The position numbers and the translations under genes are program-made. The notes beneath the pieces are model-generated. The model was given only the letters and a program-made list of their open reading frames with translations, was not told where the DNA came from and did no database searches. From Colletotrichum lupini (lineage: Eukaryota > Ascomycota > Sordariomycetes > Glomerellales > Glomerellaceae): 64,000 bases of DNA. Shown piece after piece: positions 52,021 through 62,385 of the stretch. The DNA lies in assembly GCF_023278565.1 (NCBI RefSeq), contig NC_064677.1, forward strand, positions 6,572,001 through 6,636,000. Direction: 5' to 3'. How positions within the stretch are numbered: the stretch's first letter is position 1; each line of letters begins with the position of its first letter.

Positions 52021-53110
52021 TTAAACTACTATATAAGCTCGTAAAATCGGGCACTTATTAATAGGCTACTTATTACGATTTTTATATTAATTAATTATTA
52101 ATAGTTACCTCTACGTACGACCCGTGCTTACTAATTACGGAGTACGAAGGTAACTAATTTAGGATTATTAGAATATAAACCGACGATATATTAAGCTTAT
52201 TTAATATTAACTTTATAAAAAAAGAGAATAAGGAGCTTTAAAAAGCGGGCTTCGTAGCGAAGCTAAAAGAGGTCTTTATAATAAATACCCCCTTAATATT
52301 TAATAATAAGATTTTTATAATTAAAAAGGAAACCGTCGTTTTTTAATAAAAGGGGTAGGGCGAGAAGATTAACCTTATCGATCTAAATATAACTAACGTT
52401 AAGAAGTAATATAAGGCTAAGCTTATATAAGGGGTATATATTATAAGTATTTATTAGCCTAAAGTAATTTTTAATTACGCTAGGGTAGCGTAGGCTATAG
52501 ATCTAATTAAACGAGACGTCGAGGTACTTAATAAATAGCTTAAGTAGTAGTAAACGAATCTTAATCGAGGTCTCGTTTACTACTTAATCGACCTTATAAT
52601 TAGTAAGCTCTACGTTTTTATTAATAAGTTATTTATAAATAATAACGACCTTACTTCGTAATTAGGGTATATTATTATCCTAGTTAATAAGAGTATAAGT
52701 AAGAGCGAATTTATTATATACGGTAATATAATTTACTACTCGTTAACTAAAAATAAGTAAGTAACGAGAAGTATATTAGCGTTAGAAATCTATAGTATAA
52801 TTAATAGTATTAACTTCTCTTATGTAATTTTAATAATATTAAGGAAGATTACTAATCGAATTAGCTTTTTACCTATTCTAATAGTTATTTATACTAATTC
52901 TTATTTATTATATAAATACCTTATTAAATTAAGAACGATAAAAAAAAAAGAGGCTTATAATCGATATTATAGCCCTTAGGTAATTATATAAAAGGCGCGA
53001 GATACTTAAGATCCGTTAGATTAATAGTAAAAATAACTTTATAAACGCTTTTATAAAAGTAATACTAAATAAGGGATTAGAGTAATTTATAAGTAGTAAA
53101 AAAGTTATTA
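52021..53110 (+). pseudogene. Copia reverse transcriptase / RNase H relic in copy 5
   Basis: Read with RIP-made stops, the plus strand shows SGT..ATYYDFY then VTSTYDPCLLITEYEGN (about 52040-52155), followed at 52176-52187 by TAA-ACC-GAC-GAT, a decayed QTDD. Fungal copia elements often have QTDD in place of the YVDD catalytic box, with the same spacing from a DPCLL block (family knowledge). At about 52996 a block REILKIR..INSKNNF.NAF follows, matching the copia RNase H end (REI..RW..G.DNLADAFTK) after transitions. The two blocks are in different frames, so at least one indel lies between them. It is dead as a protein gene. Confidence 0.75.
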
Positions 53111-53243
53111 TATAAATAGAAGAATAGGTTATATAAAAAGAGTAAAAAAAAGGGGAAAAAGGAAATAACTTAATAAACGGGCCCAAGGTCGAATTATACT
53201 TCTAACTATAGTAATTAAATTAATAAAAAAAAGAAAAAGTTAG

Positions 53244-53445
53244 TATTAAATTAAAAATCTAATTTAACTATAGTATATAGCTAACTACGTAGGGGCTAAT
53301 TAGGGGCCCTATTTACGATTATCGTAGCTAGCTTAACTTATAATTAGAACCTCCTTCTTATACCTACGCAGATATTCATATAGTTCAATTAATCTCTTCG
53401 TCAACTACGGTTCGAACTAACTACCCTGTAATAGGGATACCAACA
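53244..53445 (+). repeat. 3' LTR of copia copy 5
   Basis: 202 bp. The inner start is decayed to TATTAAATTAAAAATC; the outer end is intact through GGGATACCAACA. Confidence 0.93.
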
Positions 53446-55024
53446 GATAGAGTCAAACAGTTTTGTTACAATTCGTTTTTGATTTATGGAGTTTGAGCAA
53501 TGCTCTTGGAACCTGGCAACATAGCATGTTTTCTGTCACGAGACAGGAAGATTGCTAGCATATTATGACACACTCTACCATGTAGATTCTCTCATAGACC
53601 TCATTGTGGAGATTGCTTTTTACCACTTTATTCTAGATCCGTTACTTTGAGCTACTACAAACCTAGTACATGTGCTCATGGATGTGCGCCATGTCTCGAC
53701 ATATTCCGTTCGACGATTTACGACGTTGATAAGTGTCACGGCTTGTGCCACGCAACAATTAGCATGAGTAGATTAGAAAGCAGTTGTAATTGAGCAAGAT
53801 TGAATGACCAAAAGAGTCACGTCTTCCAATAATGAAAGTGACGACTACCTACAAGAATGGCCAGCACGTCGCGGTTCAGTACTCTCTGAACCTACAGGCA
53901 GTCATACTTCATGTGAACATTGAAAAATCACTGAACATGGAACCAACATCTCGAAATATCCCCTTGGAGCGCCTTACCAATCAATCAAGTCAAGAAACTT
54001 TCGAGGAGCTTGACATCATTTTTGACACAGCCATAGCCTATTAATCCTCCTCAGCTTCTAAGGTTGAGCCTCAGCACACGAAACTTTACTGAGTTGCGAG
54101 ACAGCTCGGTGCTCAACGGCGCAGATTCACTGTGGCCTCAAATTTGATCAAGGGTGGTTTCCTAGAAGTTGACTGAACTGATTAGTGGAGTTGTGTCGAG
54201 TGCAACGCTGTTTCTAGGTGTCAAGACGAAGGGAATCTGGCAGGAATACTGTTCGCGCGCGAACGATGGACCATGGATCAATACCATACCATGGAGTTTT
54301 GAAGCTCAAGCATCTCCTCGTATACCCTAATCTTCTCGCCGATGCCATTGTCAATTCCACTGAAATGTCATCCCGGCAACTACTCCTCACAGAAAGCTTC
54401 ACTTTTGCAAATAGATCAATCCAGAACATCGGCGCGGCTCGCTCATTCTTATCGTACTCCCTCGTCGCCAGCGCAGATTAGCCCCAGATCTAGTCCCTAG
54501 ACTCCCTCTCAAGAAAACCAGTAAGAACCACGAATCAACATAGAAGCTTCAAGCTTTTGGCAATGTCTAGGATGCAACTGACTGTGTTGAACACTTCCTA
54601 AGGTCAATAGTTCATGCGTTCATGATTATGTAGAAACGCGTAGAGGTGAACACTCTTGGCCGGCAGGAAACCAAGTCGCCAGATCGTGGCCAGCTTCATA
54701 TTGACAGTTGAGGTGCCCCTTTTCAGGACGGTCTAGACTTTTCACTTCGCATGTATGCATCTCGCAGAACGGGCTGTGGAAGCTTATCACATCCTACAGT
54801 AAAGCATGGGACTACGGCTACATCTAGGCGCAACCCTAGGTAGTCACGAGACGCCTTTTGGAGTAGTGCACTGTTGATGGCAACTTATTCCCGTCTTCGC
54901 GACTTTGGGTCGACAATACCATTCGTAGACAGCAAATAAAGGCGGTTGTAAGGACACATGCAGGGACATCATTGCACAAACTCAAACGACTCTATTATAT
55001 CATGATATCATACAATGCTTTTAT
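53446..55024. other. 1.6-kb spacer between copia copy 5 and EMC1, no supported gene
   Basis: Host-like composition. Short frames at 53832-54044 and 54218-54481 (plus) lack any recognisable domain. The last few hundred bases should contain the EMC1 3' untranslated region. Confidence 0.6.
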
Positions 55025-57994
55025 CTACGCCCAACGCAAGTTGGTCTGCTTCTTGCGAACCTATTCCTCTTGTTAGCAAATGATCCGCGAAAACATTTGC
55101 GGGAGAGATAAACTTACAATGGGTCCCAACACAGTGACACCAACAGTGAGCGCAAGAACAGTCGAAATCAGGCTAATCTTGTTGAAGCCCTTGCCGAGGA
55201 TATCAAATGCAAAGCTAGGCGCGACACGGCTTCCAAAGATGTCGACGCCGTAGGAGAAGACCAAGCTGGTGCTCTCCACGACGGTGGGCGAGGTAATGAT
55301 CTTCTGCACGCCAATGATGTCGCGCTGGTGGGTAATGACTTGTCTGGGGTCGATCTCAATGGCGGGGTGGTACCTGATCAGGCCCTCGGCCTCCATCTCC
55401 GCGGGTGTCGGGTCGCGTCCGACTGGACGTCTCGGCTCAAGGAGCTGGCGGGGAAGACTGACAATGGCGTGAGACTCAGGCAGGTAGCCTAGGACGTGTC
55501 GGCTGGTGATGCCCTGGCGGGTCTGCGTGACGGCAAGAGCGGCCAAAGGGGCAGACAAGATCCAAGCTTGGCTGATCACTGAGGGAAGGGGTACGCCGGT
55601 CGGGGTATCGACAGGCTCGGTAGAGGAGAAGTTGGCAGCATCACCAAGCGGGCCTCGGTCATCGGCGTACTCGCTCTCGTACAAGTCGGAGACCACGATC
55701 TGGTTGCCCTTCAGGGTTTGTCCAGAGAGAGGCTGGCCGGCATCATCCTTCAGAGAATACTGCCCGAAGAACGAGCAGGCGAACCAGTTCTCAGCGAGTG
55801 TGCATTCGATGTTCTTGTTGCCATCAACTCCCTCATGGGTAGTGGAGTGGAGGACAGCGCCCGAGACCGAGTCAATCAGGTATACGTTGAGAGAAGACTG
55901 GGCGTTGCTGTAGGCAGAAACGACAATCGTGTTGGGGTTCAGGTACTTATACTTGACGCGTCTGTCGCCAAGAACACGTCCGATGGAAGCAATGGGATCG
56001 TGGACGGGGCGAGTTGCGATGTTGACAATGTCGAAGCCCTTTGGCGCAGAGAACTCCCAAGCAACCTGTTCCTTGCCTGTGCCTTCCTCGTCAATGTAGG
56101 TCAGGCCCTTCAGCTCGCCCTTCAAGCCACGAACGACGACAGTTTGTGTGGGTATCCATGCAGCAGGGACGTCGCCGATGGCACCTCCAACTCCAACGGG
56201 GGCGAGCCATGGTCCTGAAGGGCTATCGACAATGACGGCAGCTTGAGTTTGCACCCAGGAGCCTTCAGGCATAGAGTCAACCATCTTTCCGGTGTCTGTC
56301 TTGGCTATAACGTAATCGCCAAAGTGGCCTCGAACAGTGACGGTGGACTTGGCATCCTCAACAAAGATGCCCTTGATATCCCAGGTGTTCCAGGGGGCAA
56401 TATCGACAGCGTGAAGTTTCCAGATGACTTTGCCATGCTTGCCGATATCAATACCGAAAAGCTTGCCGCGTCTGGTCACCAGAACCACGATCTTGTTGAA
56501 GCCGAAGGCATCGCGAGAAAGACCCTCTGTCCTTGAGGTAATCTCAGCTCCGGTGATGCTGCTAACCAGACGCTGGGGGATGGAGGCGAGATAGTCGGGC
56601 AGATAGGCGAGGTCATCGAAGTGGCGTTGGACACGGTGGATGTAAGCAGACAGGACGTTGTCGTGTGCCTCGGCTTCAAGGGTCTTGGCGAGGTCCTCGC
56701 TTTCGGGGATCTCTGCGAAGGCGGCGGCGACACCTCCGGTAAGACCTTCGGGGCGAACCCAGGCCTCTTCACCGTTGCGGACCAAAACCCAGTCATCCAG
56801 AGTAGTAACAGCTGCGCAGCGGACAGCAAAGTTGTCCGCAGCCTTCTTGATAACCTCGGATACGGCGTGGAGAGCCGCGAATCTCTCATTGCCTTCCTTA
56901 AAGGCCCATTTTCCGAGGATGGCATGCGAGCTTGACGAGGTAAGGATAACCTCCTCTTCGGTGATGCGCGTGAACCACACGTTGGCGCCTTCGGAGCTAG
57001 TCGAGAAAGCGCCCAGTCCAGGAAGCACAGGCAGCTCGTGGTGCTTGGTTACGGCATTGGTCTTGATATTGACGTGGTAGACCTCGCCCTTGTGGCTGTC
57101 AGAGGATCTGCTGTGCACCAAGAAATGCGGCTCTGCGTTGAGGTGATGCGGGGCATGGATAGCTACATCAAGAGTCCTGGGAAACGGGAGGGCAAACTCC
57201 TGCTTCGACTTGGTGCCCAGAACATTGACCTTGAGCTTCGTGTGATCGCTATCGAGCCAGGCGACGATGGGAGACGCAGAGTTGGCGCCAACGAACATGA
57301 CGTCTCTTTTATCTGTCACGTCGCCTTTGCTGCCGAGGCTTATATCGTCGATGCGCTTTCCAGTGAGGGTGTCATGGACGGAGACTCTCACAGCCCACAT
57401 ACCGTCGTTTCCGTAAAGGCTGACAACAAAGATCTTCTCGATGTTGTTGGATACCTGGAGCGGGATGGTTTTAGACACATCCTTGTTCTCCCAAACAACA
57501 GTTCCGTCAGCTCCGTTGAGTCTTCTCAGGACGGTAGAGCCATCCTCCTCTTCGAAAAGCGCCAGCACATCCTTGCGTCCGTTTTCTGTCATCTCCATGA
57601 CTTCCAAATCCTTGATTGTACCCACGAAGTCGATCCACCAGGCGTTCCTGCCGGACAAGGCGTTCCAGGCATGTACTGAGCTTCCGTACGCAGACACAAC
57701 CCAATCCTCGTCCTCAGCCGCTCGCAAGTGTCCACCTCCATTCGTGATGTTGCCCGTCAGGAATTGACGCCAGACGACCGCGCCGTTGCTGGGATTGACG
57801 GCTCCGAGCACCCCGACATCGCTGAGGGTGTAGAGTAACGAAGCCTTATCGTCGCGCCGGGGCTTGTGGAATAGGGTGGTCTCGACCTGAGGGACGCCGA
57901 TGAGCTCGTGGTGGTAATCGATGTCGCCAACCTCGTCGACAAACACCGCGCCGACGAGCGACGTAGCTGCGAGAAGCAGCGTCGTAAGGCGCAT
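55025..57994 (-). CDS. EMC1: ER membrane protein complex subunit 1 (EMC1)
   Basis: The largest subunit of the EMC, which inserts and folds membrane proteins at the ER. Two exons: 57994-55118 and 55060-55025, with a 57-bp intron (GTAAGT..ATAG, branch GCTAAC). The product is 970 aa, in the usual range for EMC1. Residues 1-16 form a signal peptide ending near LVGA-VF. A long PQQ/beta-propeller-like luminal region follows (for example SDVGVLGAVNPSNGAVVWRQ). The C-terminal third is the conserved EMC1/DUF1620 domain, with HVLGYLPESHAI and FSYGVDIFGSRVAPS. One membrane helix (about 939-959) precedes a short basic tail, VRKKQTNLRWA. Without splicing, the frame reads on into intron-like codons; the spliced tail fits the family. 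The open frame extends 23 codons further upstream without another ATG, so the ATG at 57994 is the start. It is divergent from ISY1. Confidence 0.95.
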
Positions 57995-58340
57995 GGTGAT
58001 GGGGTGTGGTGCTTTGAGCTTGTCGTGGAGTTGGACAGCTCCAAAAGTGTGTGAAGCTCGCACGTCACTTGGTGGTGGTCTAGTGGTGGTAGGAGCAGTG
58101 CTGTACGATTACCTAGTGTACAAAGCACAGCGTACCTCGCCCGCAGTGGAAGGCCCCATATTTCTGTTGGAGGCGTGGCTGATTGGATGTGGGGGAAGGC
58201 CCGTGCCAGGCGCGCAACATTGACGACCGAAAGCTTTCAGAAGACGAAGTTGCCCTGCCGTGCGATCCTCTCTTCCAAAGCCAAACCAAATCACATTCGC
58301 TCGAAGCTCAGCGCTCTATCCCGTAGCCAAAGCTCTCATA
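57995..58340. promoter_or_regulatory. Shared divergent promoter of EMC1 and ISY1
   Basis: Only 346 bp separate the two start codons, so both promoters and 5' untranslated regions must fit here. One ATTGG (inverted CCAAT) sits at about 58182. No clear TATA box is seen. Confidence 0.6.
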
Positions 58341-59126
58341 ATGGTATGTGAATCTCCCGTGCATGTTCAAGTTGGATAATGCTAATAGGCGCAGGCGCGA
58401 AACTCGGAAAAGGCGCAGTCCATGCTGTTTCGCTTTCGCGAAGCGCAAGCAGCGGACCTGGGCATTATCGACATCGGCCGGACAAGACGACCAAGAGTGA
58501 TCACCGAGGTCGATTCGATACCGTCATGCGAGAAGTGGCGTGGCCAAGTGTTGAAGGAGATCTCGCGCAAGGTCTCCAAGATTCAAGATACCGCCCTCAG
58601 TGACTACCAGATTCGCGACCTCAACGACGAAATCAACAAGCTCATGAGGGAAAAGTACATGTGGGAGGTACAAATACGAAATCTTGGTGGACCTAATTAC
58701 ATGCGTGGAGGCGGCAAGATATACGACGAAGAGGGGCGAGAGATACCAGGAGGTGGAAAAGGCTATCGGTATTTTGGGCGCGCGCGAGATCTGCCCGGAG
58801 TGAAGGAACTATTCGATGCAGCCAAGGCAAAGGCTACAAACGAAAAACCTCTGGAGACGAGGGACGACTTGCGGAAACAGGTCGATGCGGCGTACTACGG
58901 TTACGCGCCAGATGAGGAGGACCCGGAACTGCTAGCGTATGAGCTCGCAAAGGAGGAAGAGGCCCTCGCGCACATGGCAAAGACCGGAAAGCAGCAATTG
59001 CCCCCTGACTGGGAGGCTTTGCCGGGTGACACAGGCGACGGAAAGGGCTGGGAGCTGCCGACACTGGAGGAGGTGCAAGAAGAGTTGATCAACAGGCGGC
59101 GGCAGAAGCTCTTGGACCAATTATAG
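58341..59126 (+). CDS. ISY1: Pre-mRNA-splicing factor ISY1
   Basis: A component of the NineTeen-associated spliceosome, acting around the first step of splicing. The protein is 244 aa, close to the yeast length. Exon 1 of the coding region is only the ATG (58341-58343). A 51-bp intron (58344-58394, GTATGT..GCGCAG, branch TGCTAAT) follows, and exon 2 (58395-59126) restores the family N-terminus MARNSEKAQSMLFRFREAQA. A closer AG at 58387-58388 would break the frame. Conserved blocks include W49 onward (WRGQVLKEISRKVSKIQD), EINKLMREKYMWE (80-92), IRNLGGPNY (95-103) and GYRYFGRARDLPGVKELF. The C-terminal half is charged and probably helical. Starting instead at the ATG at 58422 would lose ten invariant residues. 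Confidence 0.95.
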
Positions 59127-59470
59127 CAGCCAACCCGCGCGCTGCCTTTTCGGTTACGATGAGAACTGCTTTGATCTTTTTGGAGGGTCACTGGTGTTTT
59201 TCGAGAGGTCGTGTCGCTGCTGTATCATATTGCAAAGTTTGGGGTTCAGTCATAGCCTGAAATGATGGCTGGCGTTCTTGGAGGGTTTACGGCTAATCGA
59301 ATACCAAAAATGCTATTTGTGTGAGCTCAAATGGAGTCTATATTGAATCAAGTATTTATCGAAAAGCGCTTACCATCGCCTGTTGATGAGGTCTATCTGA
59401 GGTAAGGTACCCAGGCAGGCTAACCTTTGGTGGGCTCGGTGAAGCTCGGTGAGAGATAAGATAACACTTC

Positions 59471-59476
59471 CACGTG
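59471..59476. promoter_or_regulatory. CACGTG E-box upstream of the uS14m gene
   Basis: CACGTG in the context TTCCACGTGACC, about 100 bases before the start codon. bHLH factors of the Cbf1/USF type bind such sites, and they recur at nuclear genes for mitochondrial proteins. Its role here is inferred from position only. Confidence 0.35.
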
Positions 59477-59571
59477 ACCGATCGCGAACTTCAACCCAAG
59501 CTTCGAAAGCTCGACTTTTGCGATTGCACGACCAGTATCTCCCCGTTCAATACGTCACCACAGTCGCCAAA

Positions 59572-60063
59572 ATGTCGATGTTCCGTGCAAAGAAGCTGGA
59601 TCTGGGATGTTTCGTCAACATCCGGACGATTCGTGACCACACGAAGCGCCAGGTCTTTATGCAGAACGAGCCCGAGAGGTTAGCAACGCCGAACTCCCTA
59701 CATCCCCTTCAAAACCGACGAATCCAATCGAATCTGAACTGACACGAAGCTCCTTAAATAGACAAGCTCTGCGATACATTATTCAGAACACGACTCTCCC
59801 GGGCCGTGTGCGCGCCGAGGCGCAGCTTCAGCTGGGTCAGATGCACTGCTACACCCGGCCGACGCAGATCAAGAACCGATGCATTTTGGGTGGCAAGGCC
59901 AGGGGTGTCTTCCGCGACTTTAAGATGACGAGGGTATGTCGAAAACGTGGCTTTTCATCGAAATTCAGTTTGAACCGCGTATGTTGACTAGAGAGTACAG
60001 TTCAACTTCCGTATGCAAGCGTACGAGGGTAACATTCCCGGTGTGAAGAAGGCTAGTTGGTAG
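59572..60063 (+). CDS. MRP2: Mitochondrial small-subunit ribosomal protein uS14m
   Basis: Part of the mitochondrial 37S subunit; uS14 binds the 3' domain of the small rRNA. Three exons (59572-59678, 59762-59933, 60001-60063) with introns of 83 bp (GTTAGC..ATAG, branch CTGAC) and 67 bp (GTATGT..ACAG). The product is 113 aa, close to yeast Mrp2 (115 aa). The N-terminus MSMFRAKKLDLG is basic. The rRNA-binding core shows IKNRC.LGGKARGVFRDFKMTR, and the last residues GNIPGVKKASW are the uS14 signature tail. The zinc-binding C-x2-C pairs of some uS14 proteins are absent, so this is the zinc-free type. For intron 2, nearer AG sites at about 59989-59993 would add residues or shift frame; the one at 60000 keeps the family spacing MTR-FNFR. 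It lies 445 bp after ISY1 in the same direction. Confidence 0.93.
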
Positions 60064-60480
60064 ACGAAGATGCGGCGGAGGACGATTATCAAAAATAAAA
60101 GTAGGAAAATACTGTTGTAAGATGCAACGAAAGGGGCTTATGGACCTTTCAGACGGCATGCTACGCTCGCGAGCTTGCTCATAGATGGACGATTTAGGGA
60201 CTGGCGTTTGGCTGCATGTTGGCACCCTAAGAAGCATATGTACAGATACAAATACTGGCAAACAATGTACAACACATCTCAGTTCACGTGTGGATCAGAT
60301 CTGTTTGATAGCGGACGATTTTCTTTCAGTTTGCCTCGCATATATCTACCTAGGCAGGAAGTCTGACGAGTGCAGTTGCCTTCTCATTCAATAAGAGGCC
60401 CTGGATCTGGTTTCGATCGTTGGCTTTGGAGTTACTTCCTGCTCACTGCTGTGTTTCGTTTTCATCTTATCATCTTTCCG

Positions 60481-60620
60481 GTCCCTCTCCTGCTCTCCCA
60501 GCGAGCTTCTCTCAGCCTCAGTCCCCGTCTCTTCAAAACTGATAATACAAAACCCCTTCTCAGCCATCTTTCCTTCTACACCCCAATACTCCCCTACCTC
60601 GTCTCCGTCTAGCCGCCACC
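60481..60620 (+). promoter_or_regulatory. CT-rich core promoter / leader of the Arb2-domain gene
   Basis: About 140 bases strongly biased to C and T on the coding strand, directly before a GCCGCCACCATG start context. Pyrimidine tracts of this kind mark transcription starts in filamentous fungi (general knowledge). Confidence 0.5.
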
Positions 60621-61992
60621 ATGTTCCGCCGCCGCTGGTCTGGTCTCCCCAAAGACCCTATCTTCTCATCTAACTTGAAGGATCTTGGGTTTGCAGCCTT
60701 TTCCGTTTCAAGCCGTGACCAGAGCTAACGTTTCCAGCTATTTCATCAACGACCAAGATGAGATCCGCAACATCAAGGAACCCGATTACTACTTCAAGTA
60801 CTATCTCACCAAGAACGGCCGCGTCAATGATCGCCAGCGCTTCCATTTCAATGGTAAGTACCTATCATTGTTAGCCTTCATTGCGCCTTCTTCCTAACCT
60901 CACACAGAAGCGATCCGCGACATTGTCCATGGCCGTCTCGAAAAGGAAGGTTTGAAGAAGGTCCTTCTACCTCTCGGCGTCGAGCCAACCTCGCCCAACG
61001 TCTCGATCTTCACGAGTGCCAACTTGGCATCTGCCTCGCGCGTAATCGTGATCTTTGGCGAGCCCAGCCAGGATCTCGGCAACTTGGCCCTCCGTGTCGT
61101 CAACGGCCCCGGCGGCATCAACAAGGGCAGCATGGTCTCAGTCGTTCAGGAGATCAACCGCCAGAGAGCCTCGCCGTATGACGATGGTCCCCCCGGAATC
61201 ATTATCGCCAACACGGGTGAGCTTTGGTGGTGGCCCGAAGGCAAAAAGGCTCTAAGCCCGACTTCCGCCTTGGCCGTTCCCAGGAAGAGCATGGTTCACC
61301 ACGGCCGCGCCAACAACCCAAGATACCATTCAATCCCGAATAACGAGACCCCCGAAGCCCACATTGCGTACGTTCTCAACGAGGTCATCCCATCGCTTCT
61401 ATCGCCAAACGCTCGCCTCGACATCATCGGCATAGGCCTCGGTGCCGACCACGCGACTAGAGTGTTGGACACACCCGAGACCTGGTCCGCTCTCGACCAT
61501 CGCATCAACACCTTGTCCTTGCTGGGTAGCACAACCAGCGTCGATGAACTCTCTCACCAACCCTTCAAAGAGTTCCTCCCTCGCCGCGCTCGAGCGTACA
61601 TCACAGATGAAGCGCCTGCACTTACACCCTTGGCACAACCCGGCGGCAATCCAAACACGGCCTCCTTCACACAGCACGGCTGCACGGTCTACAGCTCCGG
61701 CGAAGTCTACCTCGTCGAGTGCATGCTCGTCACTAGCCACGTCCTCATGCTCGACTGGGTACAAGAGGTCGCTCTCGCCGGCCCCGACTACCGCCACCCG
61801 GAGGTGGTCGCCGTGGACCCCCATGTGCCGACAGAGGAGGAGTGGGCGGCGGGAGGATTCGACGAGCAGTGGGAGAATATGCCCGAATTTGCGAAGCCGA
61901 GTATCGGATATGCCATGGCGCCTGAGGACCATGAGCATTGCCAGGTCCTGGAGGGTATTCAGAAGCAGAGCAATGCTTGGGAGGAATCTTGA
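60621..61992 (+). CDS. Arb2-domain protein (Arb2/FAM172 family)
   Basis: Three exons (60621-60688, 60738-60853, 60908-61992) with introns of 49 and 54 bp (branch GCTAAC and CCTAAC) encode 422 aa. Both junctions keep frame and give DLGYFINDQDEIRNI and RFHFNEAIRDIVHGRLEKEGL, typical of the family start. Blocks SRVIVIFGEPSQDLGNLALR and SMVSVVQEINRQ follow. The fold is alpha/beta-hydrolase-like, but the expected nucleophile elbow reads IGIGLGAD (235-242), with no serine, so catalysis is unlikely. The last 80 residues are acidic. Family knowledge: fission yeast Arb2 is in the ARC complex with Arb1 and Ago1 and supports siRNA-directed heterochromatin; the same domain is fused to Hda1-type deacetylases and forms FAM172A in animals. 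Which role applies here is not shown by the sequence. Confidence 0.85.
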
Positions 61993-62385
61993 GGGATGAT
62001 GATGGGCCGTCTCATAAACGGATAGGGGATGGTAGCATATGGGACAATATGCTCACTTGGGCACGATGATTATCATCAGGCCTCAAACATTTGATAGGAG
62101 AGCTGGCGTGAGGCAGTTAGTCGTGATCACAAAAGTTGGCAACTCACATTTGCTCTGCCATTCATGCCGAAAGCGCTGCCGTGGCTTGTGAATGGGTAAA
62201 GACAACAAATATGATGTACCTATATCCCGTAATCAGTGATGACTGATAATACTTCGCTGCCAACATCTGACAAACAAGACATCAAATGCGCAAATGGTAT
62301 CATTGATATGAAGTTGCTGAAACAACATTACTGTACAAGTTTGCTCCTCGTCGCTGCGCCAACCTCGACCGAAATGTGCCCCTTC

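Larger units (their letters stand above)
46028..53445 (+). mobile_element. RIP-degraded Ty1/copia-type LTR retrotransposon, copy 5 (full length)
   Basis: The longest copy (7,418 bp), in opposite orientation to the other four and without the gag-side deletions of copies 2-4. The LTRs are 46028-46229 and 53244-53445. The target-site copies are AATAG (46023-46027) and GATAG (53446-53450), one G/A transition apart. Copia order is supported by reverse transcriptase then RNase H relics at its 3' end (about 52020-53110). Every coding stretch is broken by TAA/TAG codons made by C-to-T or G-to-A changes. The gag, protease and integrase regions should lie upstream, but I could not read motifs in them. 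Confidence 0.93.

Noticed and set aside
1..53445. A CRISPR array or bacterial-type defence system as the source of the repeats
   Set aside because: The repeats are LTR retrotransposons with target duplications in a fungal genome; there is no short regularly spaced repeat array.
56476..57679. Large open frames on both strands over the EMC1 gene
   Set aside because: They are antisense or shifted shadows of the EMC1 coding sequence, which has strong family similarity over its whole length.
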